A stretch of DNA of 64,000 nt from an uncultured Oscillospiraceae bacterium (lineage in GTDB: Bacteria > Bacillota > Clostridia > Oscillospirales > Acutalibacteraceae), in assembly GCA_902490735.1 (NCBI GenBank), contig CABUFC010000002.1, positions 124,001-188,000 of the forward strand, read 5' to 3'. The stretch's first letter is position 1. Every line of letters begins with the position of its first letter. Made by a program: the position numbers and the translations under genes. Positions 16,327 to 24,821 of this stretch are shown one piece after another. The notes under the pieces were generated by a model. It was not told where the DNA came from. It ran no database searches and saw nothing but the letters and a program-made list of their open reading frames with translations.

Positions 16327-17240
16327 TCTGCAATTTCTATTTTGTTGTTAATATAACCAAGCACATAGTTGCTGTCATATAAACATATGGATGAATATTT
16401 TTTTTCGGATATTTTAGTTTTGGATTTATTTTTAATATCTATTTTCCATAGGCCGTTTGAATCTGCGGTACTGTCGCCTGCTTTAGCGTAGGATAAATAA
16501 ACAAAGTCGTCGTTTAATGCGATATTAAATTTATCATATTCGCTTGCCTTGCCGGTTATCGCAATATCGTACACTTCTGATGTTTTTAAATTTTTTAAGC
16601 TTAAAGTACCTTTTTGATAGTATATAAGGTACTCGCTGTTTACTGCAAAATAAAATTTATCTGTATATGCGTCAACAGAGGATATTCGCTGTTTTTGCCC
16701 GTCGGTAATTTTAAAAACATCACCGCTGTAATCGAGTGCATAAATACTGCTTTCGTCGATAAAAAGTTTAAAGCAGTTAATATCGGTTAACTTTTTATCG
16801 GGGGCGCTGTTGTTATAGATATTTACCAAGTCGCCGTCTTTTTTAGTATATATAATTTGGTCGTTAAAAAAGGCAAATTCCAACACTTCTTCATTGATTA
16901 CTTTAGTGACACCCGATGTTGACAAATAAAGATTGTTGTTCTTTTTATATAGTAATTTTGAGCCGTTAAACTTAAAAGAATCGGCATTTAAAATCACTGT
17001 GGAAATATCATCGCTTACAACGCTTAGCTTGTCTATACCAAAAAAGCTTGTTTTTATTGCGTATCCGTTTTTCGAAAGAGTAAACTCGGAATTTGTTAAA
17101 CTGTCAGAGCTTTTGCCGTAAGGTAGGTTTAAAGCTTTTACCGGATTTGCTACAGGACTGTAAAGATTAGTTATAAAAAGCGCCGCAATTAACAAAAATG
17201 ATATAAAAATAGAGGCGGAAATTATTATTTTTCTACTCAT
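16317..17240 (-). CDS. membrane-anchored propeller-like protein of unknown function
   Basis: 307 aa. One N-terminal membrane helix (residues 5-25) followed by about 270 extracellular residues made of short beta-rich repeats (…KLLYKKNNNLYLSTSG…, …QIIYTKKDGDLVNIYNN…, …EYLIYYQKGTLSLKNLK…), resembling DUF5050-type beta-propellers. It overlaps the LMW phosphatase by 4 bp, so the two are translationally coupled. A cell-surface sensor or scaffold role is possible but nothing catalytic is visible. Confidence 0.55.
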   Translation of the reverse strand: MSRKIIISASIFISFLLIAALFITNLYSPVANPVKALNLPYGKSSDSLTNSEFTLSKNGYAIKTSFFGIDKLSVVSDDISTVILNADSFKFNGSKLLYKKNNNLYLSTSGVTKVINEEVLEFAFFNDQIIYTKKDGDLVNIYNNSAPDKKLTDINCFKLFIDESSIYALDYSGDVFKITDGQKQRISSVDAYTDKFYFAVNSEYLIYYQKGTLSLKNLKTSEVYDIAITGKASEYDKFNIALNDDFVYLSYAKAGDSTADSNGLWKIDIKNKSKTKISEKKYSSICLYDSNYVLGYINNKIEIADKK

Positions 17241-17701
17241 TTATATTTATCCTTTAATATATAATCTATAAGACCATTGGTGCCTAATAATATTTCTTCT
17301 TTGGTTTTTTCAAAGTCATCCGTAAACCAGGGGTCGGCAATATCGGCGTTGCTGCCGCAAAAAGAAAGCAATTTAAAAATCTTTTTATCACTGTCACATG
17401 GCCAGGTTCGCATAACATCCCTGTAGTTTTGATCGTCCATAACTATTATGTAATCAAAATTTTTATAGTCAGAAAACTTGATTTTTTTAGCGTGCTTTGC
17501 ACTGCAGTCAATACCCATATTATCAAGGATTTTTTTGGTTTTAAAATGCACGGGATTTCCCACCTCTTCACTTGAAGTGGCGGCAGATTCGGCGCACATA
17601 AGGTTGTTAATTCCTCTTTTTTCGGTAAGATAATTAAAAATAAATTCTGCCATGGGGCTTCGGCAAATATTGCCGTAACACACAAATAATACTTTTACCA
17701 T
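17237..17701 (-). CDS. low-molecular-weight protein-tyrosine phosphatase
   Basis: 154 aa. The catalytic P-loop is CYGNICRS (C8 to R14, CX5R), with the general-acid Asp in IADPWF near residue 118. These enzymes (Wzb/PtpA/YwlE type) remove phosphate from tyrosine or arginine residues. It is the second tyrosine-phosphatase type within 6 kb of the BY-kinase, and could act on it or on another target. No clear RBS is visible before the ATG; it follows the pckG terminator closely. Confidence 0.85.
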   Translation of the reverse strand: MVKVLFVCYGNICRSPMAEFIFNYLTEKRGINNLMCAESAATSSEEVGNPVHFKTKKILDNMGIDCSAKHAKKIKFSDYKNFDYIIVMDDQNYRDVMRTWPCDSDKKIFKLLSFCGSNADIADPWFTDDFEKTKEEILLGTNGLIDYILKDKYK

Positions 17702-17708
17702 AATAAAT

Positions 17709-17741
17709 TAAAATTAAGCCCTAATATTTTATTATTAGGGC
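17709..17741 (-). terminator. rho-independent terminator after pckG
   Basis: Arms GCCCTAATA (17718-17726) and TATTAGGGC (17733-17741), 6-nt loop, with a T-rich tail on the minus strand. Confidence 0.75.
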
Positions 17742-17748
17742 CTATTAT

Positions 17749-19536
17749 TTACATTTTTTCTAAATTTTCTTTAAGAGTGTTCAGCTGTTTTAGAAGCTCT
17801 TTTGGCAGTTTGTCGCCAAATTTTTTGTAGTGCTCTTCAATTTCGTCCGCTTCTTTAAGCCATATATCTTTATCGACCTTTAATATATCTTTAAGTGTAT
17901 CAAGATCGATATCAAGACCTGTCAGATCAATGTCTTCAGGGTTCGGGACAAAACCAATCGCGGTTTCTTTTGCATCGGCTTTGCCTTCACAGCGATCAAT
18001 TATCCAGTTTAAAACCCTTGCATTGTCACCAAATCCGGGCCAAATGAAGTTTCCTTCGTCGTCGGTTCTAAACCAGTTAACATTAAAGATTTTCGGAGCT
18101 TTATCTCCTAGTTTTTTACCCATATCGAGCCAGTGTTTAAAGTAATCGCCCATGTTGTATCCGCAGAAGGGAAGCATTGCCATAGGATCGCGCCTTACAA
18201 CGCCGACAGCACCTGCAGCCGCGGCTGTCGTTTCAGATGCCATAGCAGAGCCTACGAACACGCCGTTTTCCCAGCTTTTGGATTGATATACAAGCGGAGC
18301 GCATTTTGCGCGCCTGCCGCCGAAAACAATGGCGGATATACGAACACCGGTGCCTTTATTGAATTCATCTGATATGCAGGGACAATTTTCTGCAGGCGCA
18401 GTAAAGCGTGAATTCGGATGTGCGGCAGAAGTGCCAACCTTATCAGCCTTGTCGTATTTAGTATAATCCCATTTTTCGCCGCGCCAGTTAAGTGCGTTTT
18501 TAGGCGGATTTTTGTCAAGCCCTTCCCACCAAACCGTATTGTCGTCTAAATTAAGGGCTACGTTGGTAAATATGGTGTTTTTCTTTGTAGACTGGAGTGC
18601 GTTAAAGTTTGAATGCTCGTTTGTGCCGGGTGCTACACCGAAAAATCCGTTTTCAGGGTTAATGGCATATAAATATCCGTCTTCACCGATTCTCATCCAT
18701 GCAATATCGTCGCCTACAGTCCAAACCTTATAGCCCTTTTTGCGCAAATATTCCGGCGGGATAAGCATAGCGAGGTTGGTTTTGCCGCAAGCAGAGGGGA
18801 ATGCGGCCGCGATGTATTTAATTTCGCCTTTAGGATTTTCAAGCCCTAAAATAAGCATGTGTTCGGCCATCCAGCCTTCTTTGTAACCTTGATAGGAGGC
18901 GATTCTAAGTGCAAAGCATTTTTTGCCAAGCAGTACATTGCCGCCGTATGCAGAGTTAACTGAAATAATAGTGTTATCTTCGGGAAATTGACAAATATAA
19001 CGCTTTTCGGGATCAATATCGCAGGAAGCGTGAAGTCCGCGCACCCAGTCGTTACTGTCGCCTAGAACATCCAATACTTTTGAACCAACCCTTGTCATAA
19101 TAACCATATTTAAAACAACATATTTAGAGTCAGTAACTTCTATTCCGATTTTTGCTAACGGAGAACCGATTGGTCCCATAGAATAGGGAATTATATACAT
19201 TGTTCTGCCGGTGTAAGAGTTGCGTGCAATATCATACAACTTTTTGTACATTTCATCGGGATCACACCAGTGGTTAGTGGGGCCTGCATCCTCTTCTTTT
19301 TTAGAACAGATAAAGGTGCGGTTTTCAACACGCGCTACGTCGTTTGGCTTTGTTCTGTGTAAATAGCATCCCGGAAGCTTTTCTTCGTTAAGCTTGTGCA
19401 TTTCACCGGTCTTTACAGCCTCTTCTCTAATTTTTTCAAGCTGGATTTCGCTTCCGTCAATCCATTCAACCTTATCCGGATTTAACAGAGCTTTCATTTC
19501 GTCGATCCATTTTAAAACTGATTTATTATTGGTCAT
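17749..19536 (-). CDS. pckG: phosphoenolpyruvate carboxykinase (GTP)
   Basis: 595 aa, the normal length for GTP-dependent PEPCK. The P-loop region reads FPSACGKTNLAML (about residue 255), and the nearby IFTNVALN, KCAPLVYQ and the C-terminal half agree with the family. It interconverts oxaloacetate and PEP with GTP/GDP; in fermenting anaerobes it often works in the carboxylating direction. A clean RBS (AAAGGAGAATTAAC) and a promoter lie upstream, and a terminator follows, so it is monocistronic. Confidence 0.95.
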   Translation of the reverse strand: MTNNKSVLKWIDEMKALLNPDKVEWIDGSEIQLEKIREEAVKTGEMHKLNEEKLPGCYLHRTKPNDVARVENRTFICSKKEEDAGPTNHWCDPDEMYKKLYDIARNSYTGRTMYIIPYSMGPIGSPLAKIGIEVTDSKYVVLNMVIMTRVGSKVLDVLGDSNDWVRGLHASCDIDPEKRYICQFPEDNTIISVNSAYGGNVLLGKKCFALRIASYQGYKEGWMAEHMLILGLENPKGEIKYIAAAFPSACGKTNLAMLIPPEYLRKKGYKVWTVGDDIAWMRIGEDGYLYAINPENGFFGVAPGTNEHSNFNALQSTKKNTIFTNVALNLDDNTVWWEGLDKNPPKNALNWRGEKWDYTKYDKADKVGTSAAHPNSRFTAPAENCPCISDEFNKGTGVRISAIVFGGRRAKCAPLVYQSKSWENGVFVGSAMASETTAAAAGAVGVVRRDPMAMLPFCGYNMGDYFKHWLDMGKKLGDKAPKIFNVNWFRTDDEGNFIWPGFGDNARVLNWIIDRCEGKADAKETAIGFVPNPEDIDLTGLDIDLDTLKDILKVDKDIWLKEADEIEEHYKKFGDKLPKELLKQLNTLKENLEKM

Positions 19537-19576
19537 GTTAATTCTCCTTTCAAAAAGTCCAACTTCTCACAAATAC

Positions 19577-19605
19577 AGTATATCACAAATTGTATGTCTT
19601 TTCAA
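19577..19605 (-). promoter_or_regulatory. sigma-A-type promoter of pckG
   Basis: Minus strand TTGAAA (19605-19600), 17-bp spacer, TATACT (19582-19577). Confidence 0.6.
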
Positions 19606-19636
19606 TTGTCAAAAAATGAAAAAATAATGAATTTTC

Positions 19637-19665
19637 TTGAATTATTATGTGTATAGTGTTATTCT
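19637..19665 (+). promoter_or_regulatory. promoter of the DRTGG/HATPase/hydrogenase operon
   Basis: TTGAAT (19637-19642), 17-bp spacer, TATTCT (19660-19665). Confidence 0.55.
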
Positions 19666-19667
19666 AT

Positions 19668-19686
19668 TATTAGTATATTACTAATA
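19668..19686. promoter_or_regulatory. inverted repeat between promoter and RBS, possible operator
   Basis: TATTAGTA (19668-19675), spacer TAT, TACTAATA (19679-19686): perfect 8-bp arms lying just after the -10 and just before the GAGGTG ribosome-binding site. A repressor bound here would block transcription. The repressor is unknown; it does not match the Rex-box pattern. Confidence 0.5.
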
Positions 19687-19699
19687 TTTGAGGTGCGAT

Positions 19700-20053
19700 A
19701 TGACCATTTTAGATGTAAAAAATATCTTGAACGCTAAGGTTTTATGCTTAGAAGAAAACCTGAATAACGAAGTACATACAGCTTGCGGATCTGATATGAT
19801 GAGCGATGTTTTGGCGTTTGTAAAAGATCAATCGGTTTTAATTACAGGGCTTTGCAATCCGCAGACTGTACGAACTGCAGAGATGATGGATATAGTCTGC
19901 ATATGCTTTGTAAGGGGCAAAACTCCAAACGAAGAAATAATAGAACTGGCAAAAGAACGCAATATCGTTTTAATGGCAACAGACGAGCGCATGTTTACCG
20001 CTTGCGGCAAGCTTTATGAAAAAGGCTTAAGCGGAGGTACTGCGCAACTATGA
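19700..20053 (+). CDS. DRTGG-domain protein
   Basis: 117 aa from the ATG at 19700 (GAGGTG just upstream), rather than the TTG at 19688. The sequence (…DVLAFVKDQSVLITGLCNPQTVRTAEMM…ERNIVLMATDERMFTACGKLYEKG) matches the small DRTGG domain, thought to sense ligands and found alone beside hydrogenase-type regulatory genes. It overlaps the HATPase gene by 4 bp. Predicted partner in a redox or hydrogen-sensing module with the next two genes. Ligand unknown. Confidence 0.75.
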   Translation: MTILDVKNILNAKVLCLEENLNNEVHTACGSDMMSDVLAFVKDQSVLITGLCNPQTVRTAEMMDIVCICFVRGKTPNEEIIELAKERNIVLMATDERMFTACGKLYEKGLSGGTAQL

Positions 20054-20472
20054 TACTTAGTTTACATCATGAAGTTTCTGCGGACGATTTTACAAGAGCC
20101 GGCGAAGCGTCCGGTCAGGTAAAAAGAAAACTTAAGCAGTTAGGGATAGACCCCGAGATTGTAAGGCGCGTATCTATTGCACTGTATGAAGGTGAAATTA
20201 ATATGGTAATTCATGCGGGCGGAGGAGAAATAGATACATACGTTGACGAAAACTGTATTACTATGGTATTAAAAGACCATGGCCCCGGAATTGTTAACGT
20301 AGATAAAGCTATGGAAGCGGGTTTTTCTACAGCTACTGAAAATATTCGCTCTCTTGGTTTTGGAGCCGGCATGGGACTTCCCAATATGAAAAAATACAGC
20401 GATGAAATGCATATTGAAACCAAGTTAAACGAAGGTACTACTATCACAATGAAAATACATTTTGATAAGTAA
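20050..20472 (+). CDS. RsbT/RsbW-like ATP-binding regulator (HATPase_c)
   Basis: 140 aa. A single GHKL ATP-binding domain: N-box EGEINMVIHA, G1 KDHGPGI, G2 GFGAGMGLPNMKKYSD. This is the size and pattern of anti-sigma-factor-type serine kinases (RsbT/SpoIIAB relatives). It overlaps the DRTGG gene by 4 bp and is followed 12 bp later by the hydrogenase-like gene. In Clostridia such kinases occur with sensory [FeFe] hydrogenases, where they are presumed to pass on the redox signal. Target unknown. Confidence 0.8.
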   Translation: MILSLHHEVSADDFTRAGEASGQVKRKLKQLGIDPEIVRRVSIALYEGEINMVIHAGGGEIDTYVDENCITMVLKDHGPGIVNVDKAMEAGFSTATENIRSLGFGAGMGLPNMKKYSDEMHIETKLNEGTTITMKIHFDK

Positions 20473-20484
20473 AGGAGTAAAGGT

Positions 20485-21759
20485 ATGGCCGATTTTTCAA
20501 CTTCGGTATCCTTAAAAACAGAGCTTTGCATGGGTTGTACCACCTGCTTAAAAAGGTGCCCAACCGGCGCTATTAGGGTTCGCCAGGGCAAAGCGTCAAT
20601 AATAAAAGAATTTTGTATAGATTGCGGCGAATGCATAAGGGTTTGTCCGCATCATGCAAAGATTGCTATATATGACAAACTGGAAGTACTGAACAATTAT
20701 AAATATACCGTTGCACTTCCGGCACCTTCATTTTATGCACAGTTTAATAATTTAGAAGATACGAATATTGTTTTAGACGCGCTATTAAAAATGGGATTTG
20801 ACGATGTTTTTGAAGTGGCTGCAGGTGCTGAACTTGTAAGCGAATTAAGTCGCAGATATTTAGAAGCGCACCCCGAAGGAAAACCCTTTATATCAACAGC
20901 CTGTCCTACTATTGTAAGGCTTATTAGAGTGCGCTTTCCTGAGCTTATCGACCATTTGCTGCCGATAAATGCACCGATAGATTTTGCCGCGGAAATAGCC
21001 GCTAAACGTGCCATAGAAAAAACAGGCCTTAAAAGAAAGGATATCGGTATAATTTTTATTACGCCTTGTCCTGCTAAGGTTACGGCAATTAGAAATCCAC
21101 TGTGGCAAGATAAAAGTGAGATAGACGCCACTGTTGCCGTAAAAGATGTTTATCCGAAAATTCTTCCTTTTATGAAAAAAGCGGCGGAAGAAGGCGCCGA
21201 GGATATTTCGCTGGCTGGAAAAATCGGAGTTAGCTGGGGGTCTGCCGGCGGCGAAGTAAGCGGACTTTTAATTGACAATTACATTGTTGTCGACGGCATT
21301 GATAACTGCATAAAAGTGTTGGAAGACCTTGAAGACAGTAAGATTTCAAATATAGACTTTTTGGAACTCGATGCTTGCTCCGGCGGATGCGTCGGCGGGG
21401 TTTTACAGGTTGAAAACCCGTTTTTGGCAAAGACAAAGCTTAAAATTTTAAGAAAGTACATGCCGATAGCGTCTATTCACTTGTCTGATTACGAGCCGAA
21501 AAATAAATACTGGGATAAAACTATTGAGTACGAGCCGGTGTTTAGACTTGGCTCAAGCGTTAAAGAAAGCATGATGCTTTTGCGTGAAGCGGACGATATA
21601 GAAAAAAGGCTTCCGGGGCTCGATTGCGGTTCGTGCGGAGCGCCCACATGCAGAGCCCTTGCCGAGGACATTGTAAAGGGCCTTGCAAAAGAGACTGACT
21701 GCGTGCCGTTGTTAAAAAAATATTTACATAAAATATCCGAAGATATGAGTAAGCTGTAA
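20485..21759 (+). CDS. sensory-type [FeFe]-hydrogenase-like iron-sulfur protein
   Basis: 424 aa. N-terminal 2x[4Fe-4S] ferredoxin domain (Cys15-25 and Cys44-54). The H-cluster domain keeps cluster-binding cysteines in L1 STACP (C140), L2 TPCPAK (C195) and L3 LDACSGGCVGG (C298, C302). Catalytic hydrogenases have TSCCP at L1; the proton-transfer Cys is Ala here, as in putative sensory (group C-type) enzymes. The C-terminus has a further cluster motif CGSCGAPTC (381-389), as in Fe-S regulators. Third gene of the DRTGG/HATPase operon, with a strong RBS (AAAGGAGTAAAGGT). Predicted cytoplasmic redox/H2 sensor. Confidence 0.85.
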   Translation: MADFSTSVSLKTELCMGCTTCLKRCPTGAIRVRQGKASIIKEFCIDCGECIRVCPHHAKIAIYDKLEVLNNYKYTVALPAPSFYAQFNNLEDTNIVLDALLKMGFDDVFEVAAGAELVSELSRRYLEAHPEGKPFISTACPTIVRLIRVRFPELIDHLLPINAPIDFAAEIAAKRAIEKTGLKRKDIGIIFITPCPAKVTAIRNPLWQDKSEIDATVAVKDVYPKILPFMKKAAEEGAEDISLAGKIGVSWGSAGGEVSGLLIDNYIVVDGIDNCIKVLEDLEDSKISNIDFLELDACSGGCVGGVLQVENPFLAKTKLKILRKYMPIASIHLSDYEPKNKYWDKTIEYEPVFRLGSSVKESMMLLREADDIEKRLPGLDCGSCGAPTCRALAEDIVKGLAKETDCVPLLKKYLHKISEDMSKL

Positions 21760-21763
21760 AAAA

Positions 21764-21796
21764 CACCGTTGAGTTTAAGCTCAACGGTGATTTTTT
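21764..21796. terminator. bidirectional rho-independent terminator
   Basis: Arms CACCGTTGAG (21764-21773) and CTCAACGGTG (21780-21789), loop TTTAAG, then ATTTTTTATTTT. Shared with the convergent gpsA. Confidence 0.9.
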
Positions 21797-22787
21797 ATTT
21801 TATCCATGTAGTTTCGGTTTCGTCGCAAACAGGTCTTGTCATCAAGTGCTTTACAGCATCTTTAACAGGCATTCCTTCATACATTACCTTGCAGCATTCT
21901 GCGGTTATCGGCATTGTAACATTGTATTTTTTTGCAAGCTTCATAGTAAGCGCCGCGGCGTGATATCCTTCAACAGTACCCACGGTTTTTAGCGCTTCGT
22001 TTACATCCATGCCTTTAGCCACAAGCTCGCCAAATCGGTGATTTCTACTGTGCTTTGATGTGCAGGTAACTATTAAATCTCCAAGCCCCGAAAGCCCTGC
22101 AAACGTTTTTTCATCGGCGCCCATAGCAGTACCAAGTCGGGCTATTTCAACTAAACCTCTGGTTATAAGTGCGGCACGGGTGTTATCACCAAGCTGTAAG
22201 CCGTCACAAAATCCGCCTGCTACCGCAATAACGTTTTTTAAAGCTCCGCCAAGCTCAACGCCGCACTTGTCATTAGTGCTGTAAATTCTAAGTGTTTGGC
22301 AGGAAAAAGTCTTAATAACAGTATGAACATCGTCGTAATTATTGCCTGCCGCTACAAGGCTTGTAGGCACTTTGCGCGCCACTTCTTCGGCGTGGGACGG
22401 ACCTGATAATACAATTACCGGAAGCGTCGTTTCTTCTTCTATTGTTACCGACAACCGCTTTAAACTTTCTTTTTCAAACCCTTTAGCTACGTTTACTATT
22501 ATTCCGTTTTTCTTATTTTTTAATAGCTTTGCAGTCTCTCTTACGGCAAAGCTCGGTACAGCCATAACTGCAATATCACAGGTAAGAATGCTTGAAGTGT
22601 CCGTAGTAATGGCTATTTCTTTTGGAATGGTTATCCCGGGCAACAATTTGCTTTCGCGAGCGGCGTTAAGACTATTTGCCTCTTCTGAAAACTTTGTCCA
22701 CAAAGTTACATTGTGACCGTTTTCAAATAATGTTAAACCTAATGCAATGCCCCAGCCGCCGCTGCCGAGTACTGTAATATCAGCCAT
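21795..22787 (-). CDS. gpsA: NAD(P)-dependent glycerol-3-phosphate dehydrogenase
   Basis: 330 aa, full length. The Rossmann nucleotide-binding motif is VLGSGGWGIALG at the N-terminus; KNVIAVAGGFCDGLQLGDNT carries the catalytic Lys region, and GLGDLIVTCTS the conserved C-terminal motif. It reduces dihydroxyacetone phosphate to sn-glycerol 3-phosphate for phospholipid synthesis. It overlaps plsY, whose product uses that glycerol 3-phosphate, by 8 bp: a direct pathway link. Confidence 0.95.
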   Translation of the reverse strand: MADITVLGSGGWGIALGLTLFENGHNVTLWTKFSEEANSLNAARESKLLPGITIPKEIAITTDTSSILTCDIAVMAVPSFAVRETAKLLKNKKNGIIVNVAKGFEKESLKRLSVTIEEETTLPVIVLSGPSHAEEVARKVPTSLVAAGNNYDDVHTVIKTFSCQTLRIYSTNDKCGVELGGALKNVIAVAGGFCDGLQLGDNTRAALITRGLVEIARLGTAMGADEKTFAGLSGLGDLIVTCTSKHSRNHRFGELVAKGMDVNEALKTVGTVEGYHAAALTMKLAKKYNVTMPITAECCKVMYEGMPVKDAVKHLMTRPVCDETETTWIK

Positions 22788-23469
22788 GGTTTTTTCTCCT
22801 TAAAGTTAACTTTTTTTCGGTGCCGTTTAGTATTCTTTTAATATTATCTCTATGCATACAAATAACTATTATTGCCATTATTAAAGTTAAAATAAAAATT
22901 TGCAGCCGCCCGCAAGATGAATCTCCTAAAGCAAACTGATATCCGTCTTTAAAGCTGAACAAAAACGCGGTTACTGGTACAGATACCGACGCCATTATAG
23001 ACCCGATTGAAACAATTCTTGTGCATAAAAAGCAAATAATAAATACTGCTAAAGCGATAAGTCCCGTCGGCCAAACCGAGGCTATTAGAACACCTAACGA
23101 AACAGCCACGGCTTTTCCGCCTTTAAAACCGAAGAATACGGGGAAAATATGACCTATCATACAAAAAATTCCGCAATAATAGCAGCCGTATCTTGGAAAC
23201 AACAAATCTATCGGTGCAATTTTAAAACAGTACGCAAAAATATAAAAACCTATCGTGCTTGCAATAAAGCCCTTAAGGACATCGCATAAAAAAGTGAGTG
23301 TTCCGGGCACGGCACCGGATACTCGCATAACATTGGTCATGCCGGCGTTTCCGCTGCCGTAATTTCTAACGTCCTTTTTTGTAAATATTTTAGAAAAAAT
23401 AACGGCAAAACTGATGCTTCCTAATAAATATGAAATTATTAATGATAAAACAATTAAAAAAACTACCAT
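22780..23469 (-). CDS. plsY: acyl-phosphate:glycerol-3-phosphate acyltransferase PlsY
   Basis: 229 aa with several membrane helices. PlsY motifs: GSISFAVIFSK, GSGNAGMTNVMRV, HIFPVFFGFKGGKAVAVSLG. It transfers the acyl group from acyl-phosphate to glycerol 3-phosphate in the membrane, the first step of phospholipid synthesis. Sits between der and gpsA in one operon (DUF512, der, plsY, gpsA), an arrangement common in Clostridia. Confidence 0.95.
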   Translation of the reverse strand: MVVFLIVLSLIISYLLGSISFAVIFSKIFTKKDVRNYGSGNAGMTNVMRVSGAVPGTLTFLCDVLKGFIASTIGFYIFAYCFKIAPIDLLFPRYGCYYCGIFCMIGHIFPVFFGFKGGKAVAVSLGVLIASVWPTGLIALAVFIICFLCTRIVSIGSIMASVSVPVTAFLFSFKDGYQFALGDSSCGRLQIFILTLIMAIIVICMHRDNIKRILNGTEKKLTLRRKNHG

Positions 23470-23487
23470 TTATATTACTCGCTTATA

Positions 23488-24813
23488 TTATTTGTTGCTT
23501 TGTCTTTCCCTTATAATAAATTTTATGGGAGTTCCTTCCATGCCGAAGGTTGAACGTATTTGATTTTCGATATATCTTTGGTAAGAAAAATGAAAAAGCT
23601 CTTCCTTGTTGCAAAAAATTACAAATGTTGGCGGTTTTACTGATATTTGAGTCATATAATAAATTTTAAGCCTTTTTCCGCGGTCGCTCGGTGGCTGCAC
23701 ACGGGCAATGGCATCCGCCAAAAGATCGTTAAGCATACCGGTGGATATTCGAAGCGTGCTCTGAGAATATACAAAATCAATAAGCGAAAAAAGCCGGTCA
23801 ATGCGCTGGCCTGTTTTTGCAGACAAAAATATTATCGGCGCATAGCTCATAAAGGAAAAATCCTGCATGAGTTTTTTCCTGTATTTATCCATGGTGCCGC
23901 CGTCTTTTTCAACAATATCCCACTTATTAACCGCAATAATGCAGGCTTTGCCGGCATCAAGAGCCTTAGATGCCACCTTGCTGTCTTGCTCGGTAAAGCC
24001 TTCGGTACCGTCTATTAAAATTACGCAAACATCTGCTCTGTCGACTGCAAGGTCAACGCGAATGTTGCTGTATTTTTCAATTTTTTCTTCAACCTTGCTT
24101 TTACGGCGCAGCCCCGCGGTATCAATAAAAGTGTAATGCTTGCCGTTATTCTCTACGTTTATATCAATTGAATCCCTTGTAGTTCCTGCTATGTCACTTA
24201 CAATTGCTCGTTCTTTGCCTGCAATTTTATTTAAAAGCGAGCTTTTTCCGGCGTTGGGTTTGCCGATAATTGCTACCGTTATGCGGTCGTCCTCGCTTAA
24301 TGAGGAGTCGTCAAATTGTATATATTCGCAAATTTTTTCAAGTAAATCGCCCGTGCCGTGCCCGTGAACCGAAGACACGGCTATGGGGTCGCCAAGTCCT
24401 AAATTGTAAAATTCGTAAAAACCGGGATCGGTTTCGCCTATAGAATCGCATTTGTTTACTGCAAGAATTACCGGTTTCCCGCTTTTTTTAAGCATTTCGG
24501 CAATTTCAAAATCGGTAGCAACAGGACCTGTTTTAAGGTCTGTTAAAAACACAATAACATCGGCGGTATCAATTGCTAAAAATGCCTGATCGCGCATTTT
24601 TTTAAGCATAATATCGCCCATATCTTCTTCAATACCGCCGGTGTCAATTAAAAGCATTTTATGGTTTTGCCATTCAGCTTCGCCTTCAACGCGATCCCTT
24701 GTTACACCCGGAGTATCGTCCACAATGGATAATCTTTTATCTATTAATTTGTTAAATAAAGTGGATTTACCTACATTTGGCCGTCCTACTATTGCTATAA
24801 CAGGTTTTGCCAT
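23488..24813 (-). CDS. der: ribosome-assembly GTPase Der (EngA)
   Basis: 441 aa. Two tandem G domains: GRPNVGKSTLF at the N-terminus (with DTPGVTRDR, NKCD) and GKPNAGKSSLLNK near residue 183 (with DIAGTTRDS, NKWD), followed by the KH-like C-terminal domain. Essential for 50S subunit maturation. It starts 8 bp after the DUF512 radical SAM gene, so it is co-transcribed. Confidence 0.97.
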   Translation of the reverse strand: MAKPVIAIVGRPNVGKSTLFNKLIDKRLSIVDDTPGVTRDRVEGEAEWQNHKMLLIDTGGIEEDMGDIMLKKMRDQAFLAIDTADVIVFLTDLKTGPVATDFEIAEMLKKSGKPVILAVNKCDSIGETDPGFYEFYNLGLGDPIAVSSVHGHGTGDLLEKICEYIQFDDSSLSEDDRITVAIIGKPNAGKSSLLNKIAGKERAIVSDIAGTTRDSIDINVENNGKHYTFIDTAGLRRKSKVEEKIEKYSNIRVDLAVDRADVCVILIDGTEGFTEQDSKVASKALDAGKACIIAVNKWDIVEKDGGTMDKYRKKLMQDFSFMSYAPIIFLSAKTGQRIDRLFSLIDFVYSQSTLRISTGMLNDLLADAIARVQPPSDRGKRLKIYYMTQISVKPPTFVIFCNKEELFHFSYQRYIENQIRSTFGMEGTPIKFIIRERQSNK

Positions 24814-24821
24814 AATTTCTC

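Noticed and set aside
17237..17701. Arsenate reductase (ArsC)
   Set aside because: No ars genes nearby and the CX5R with the distal DPW acid fits ordinary LMW tyrosine phosphatases.
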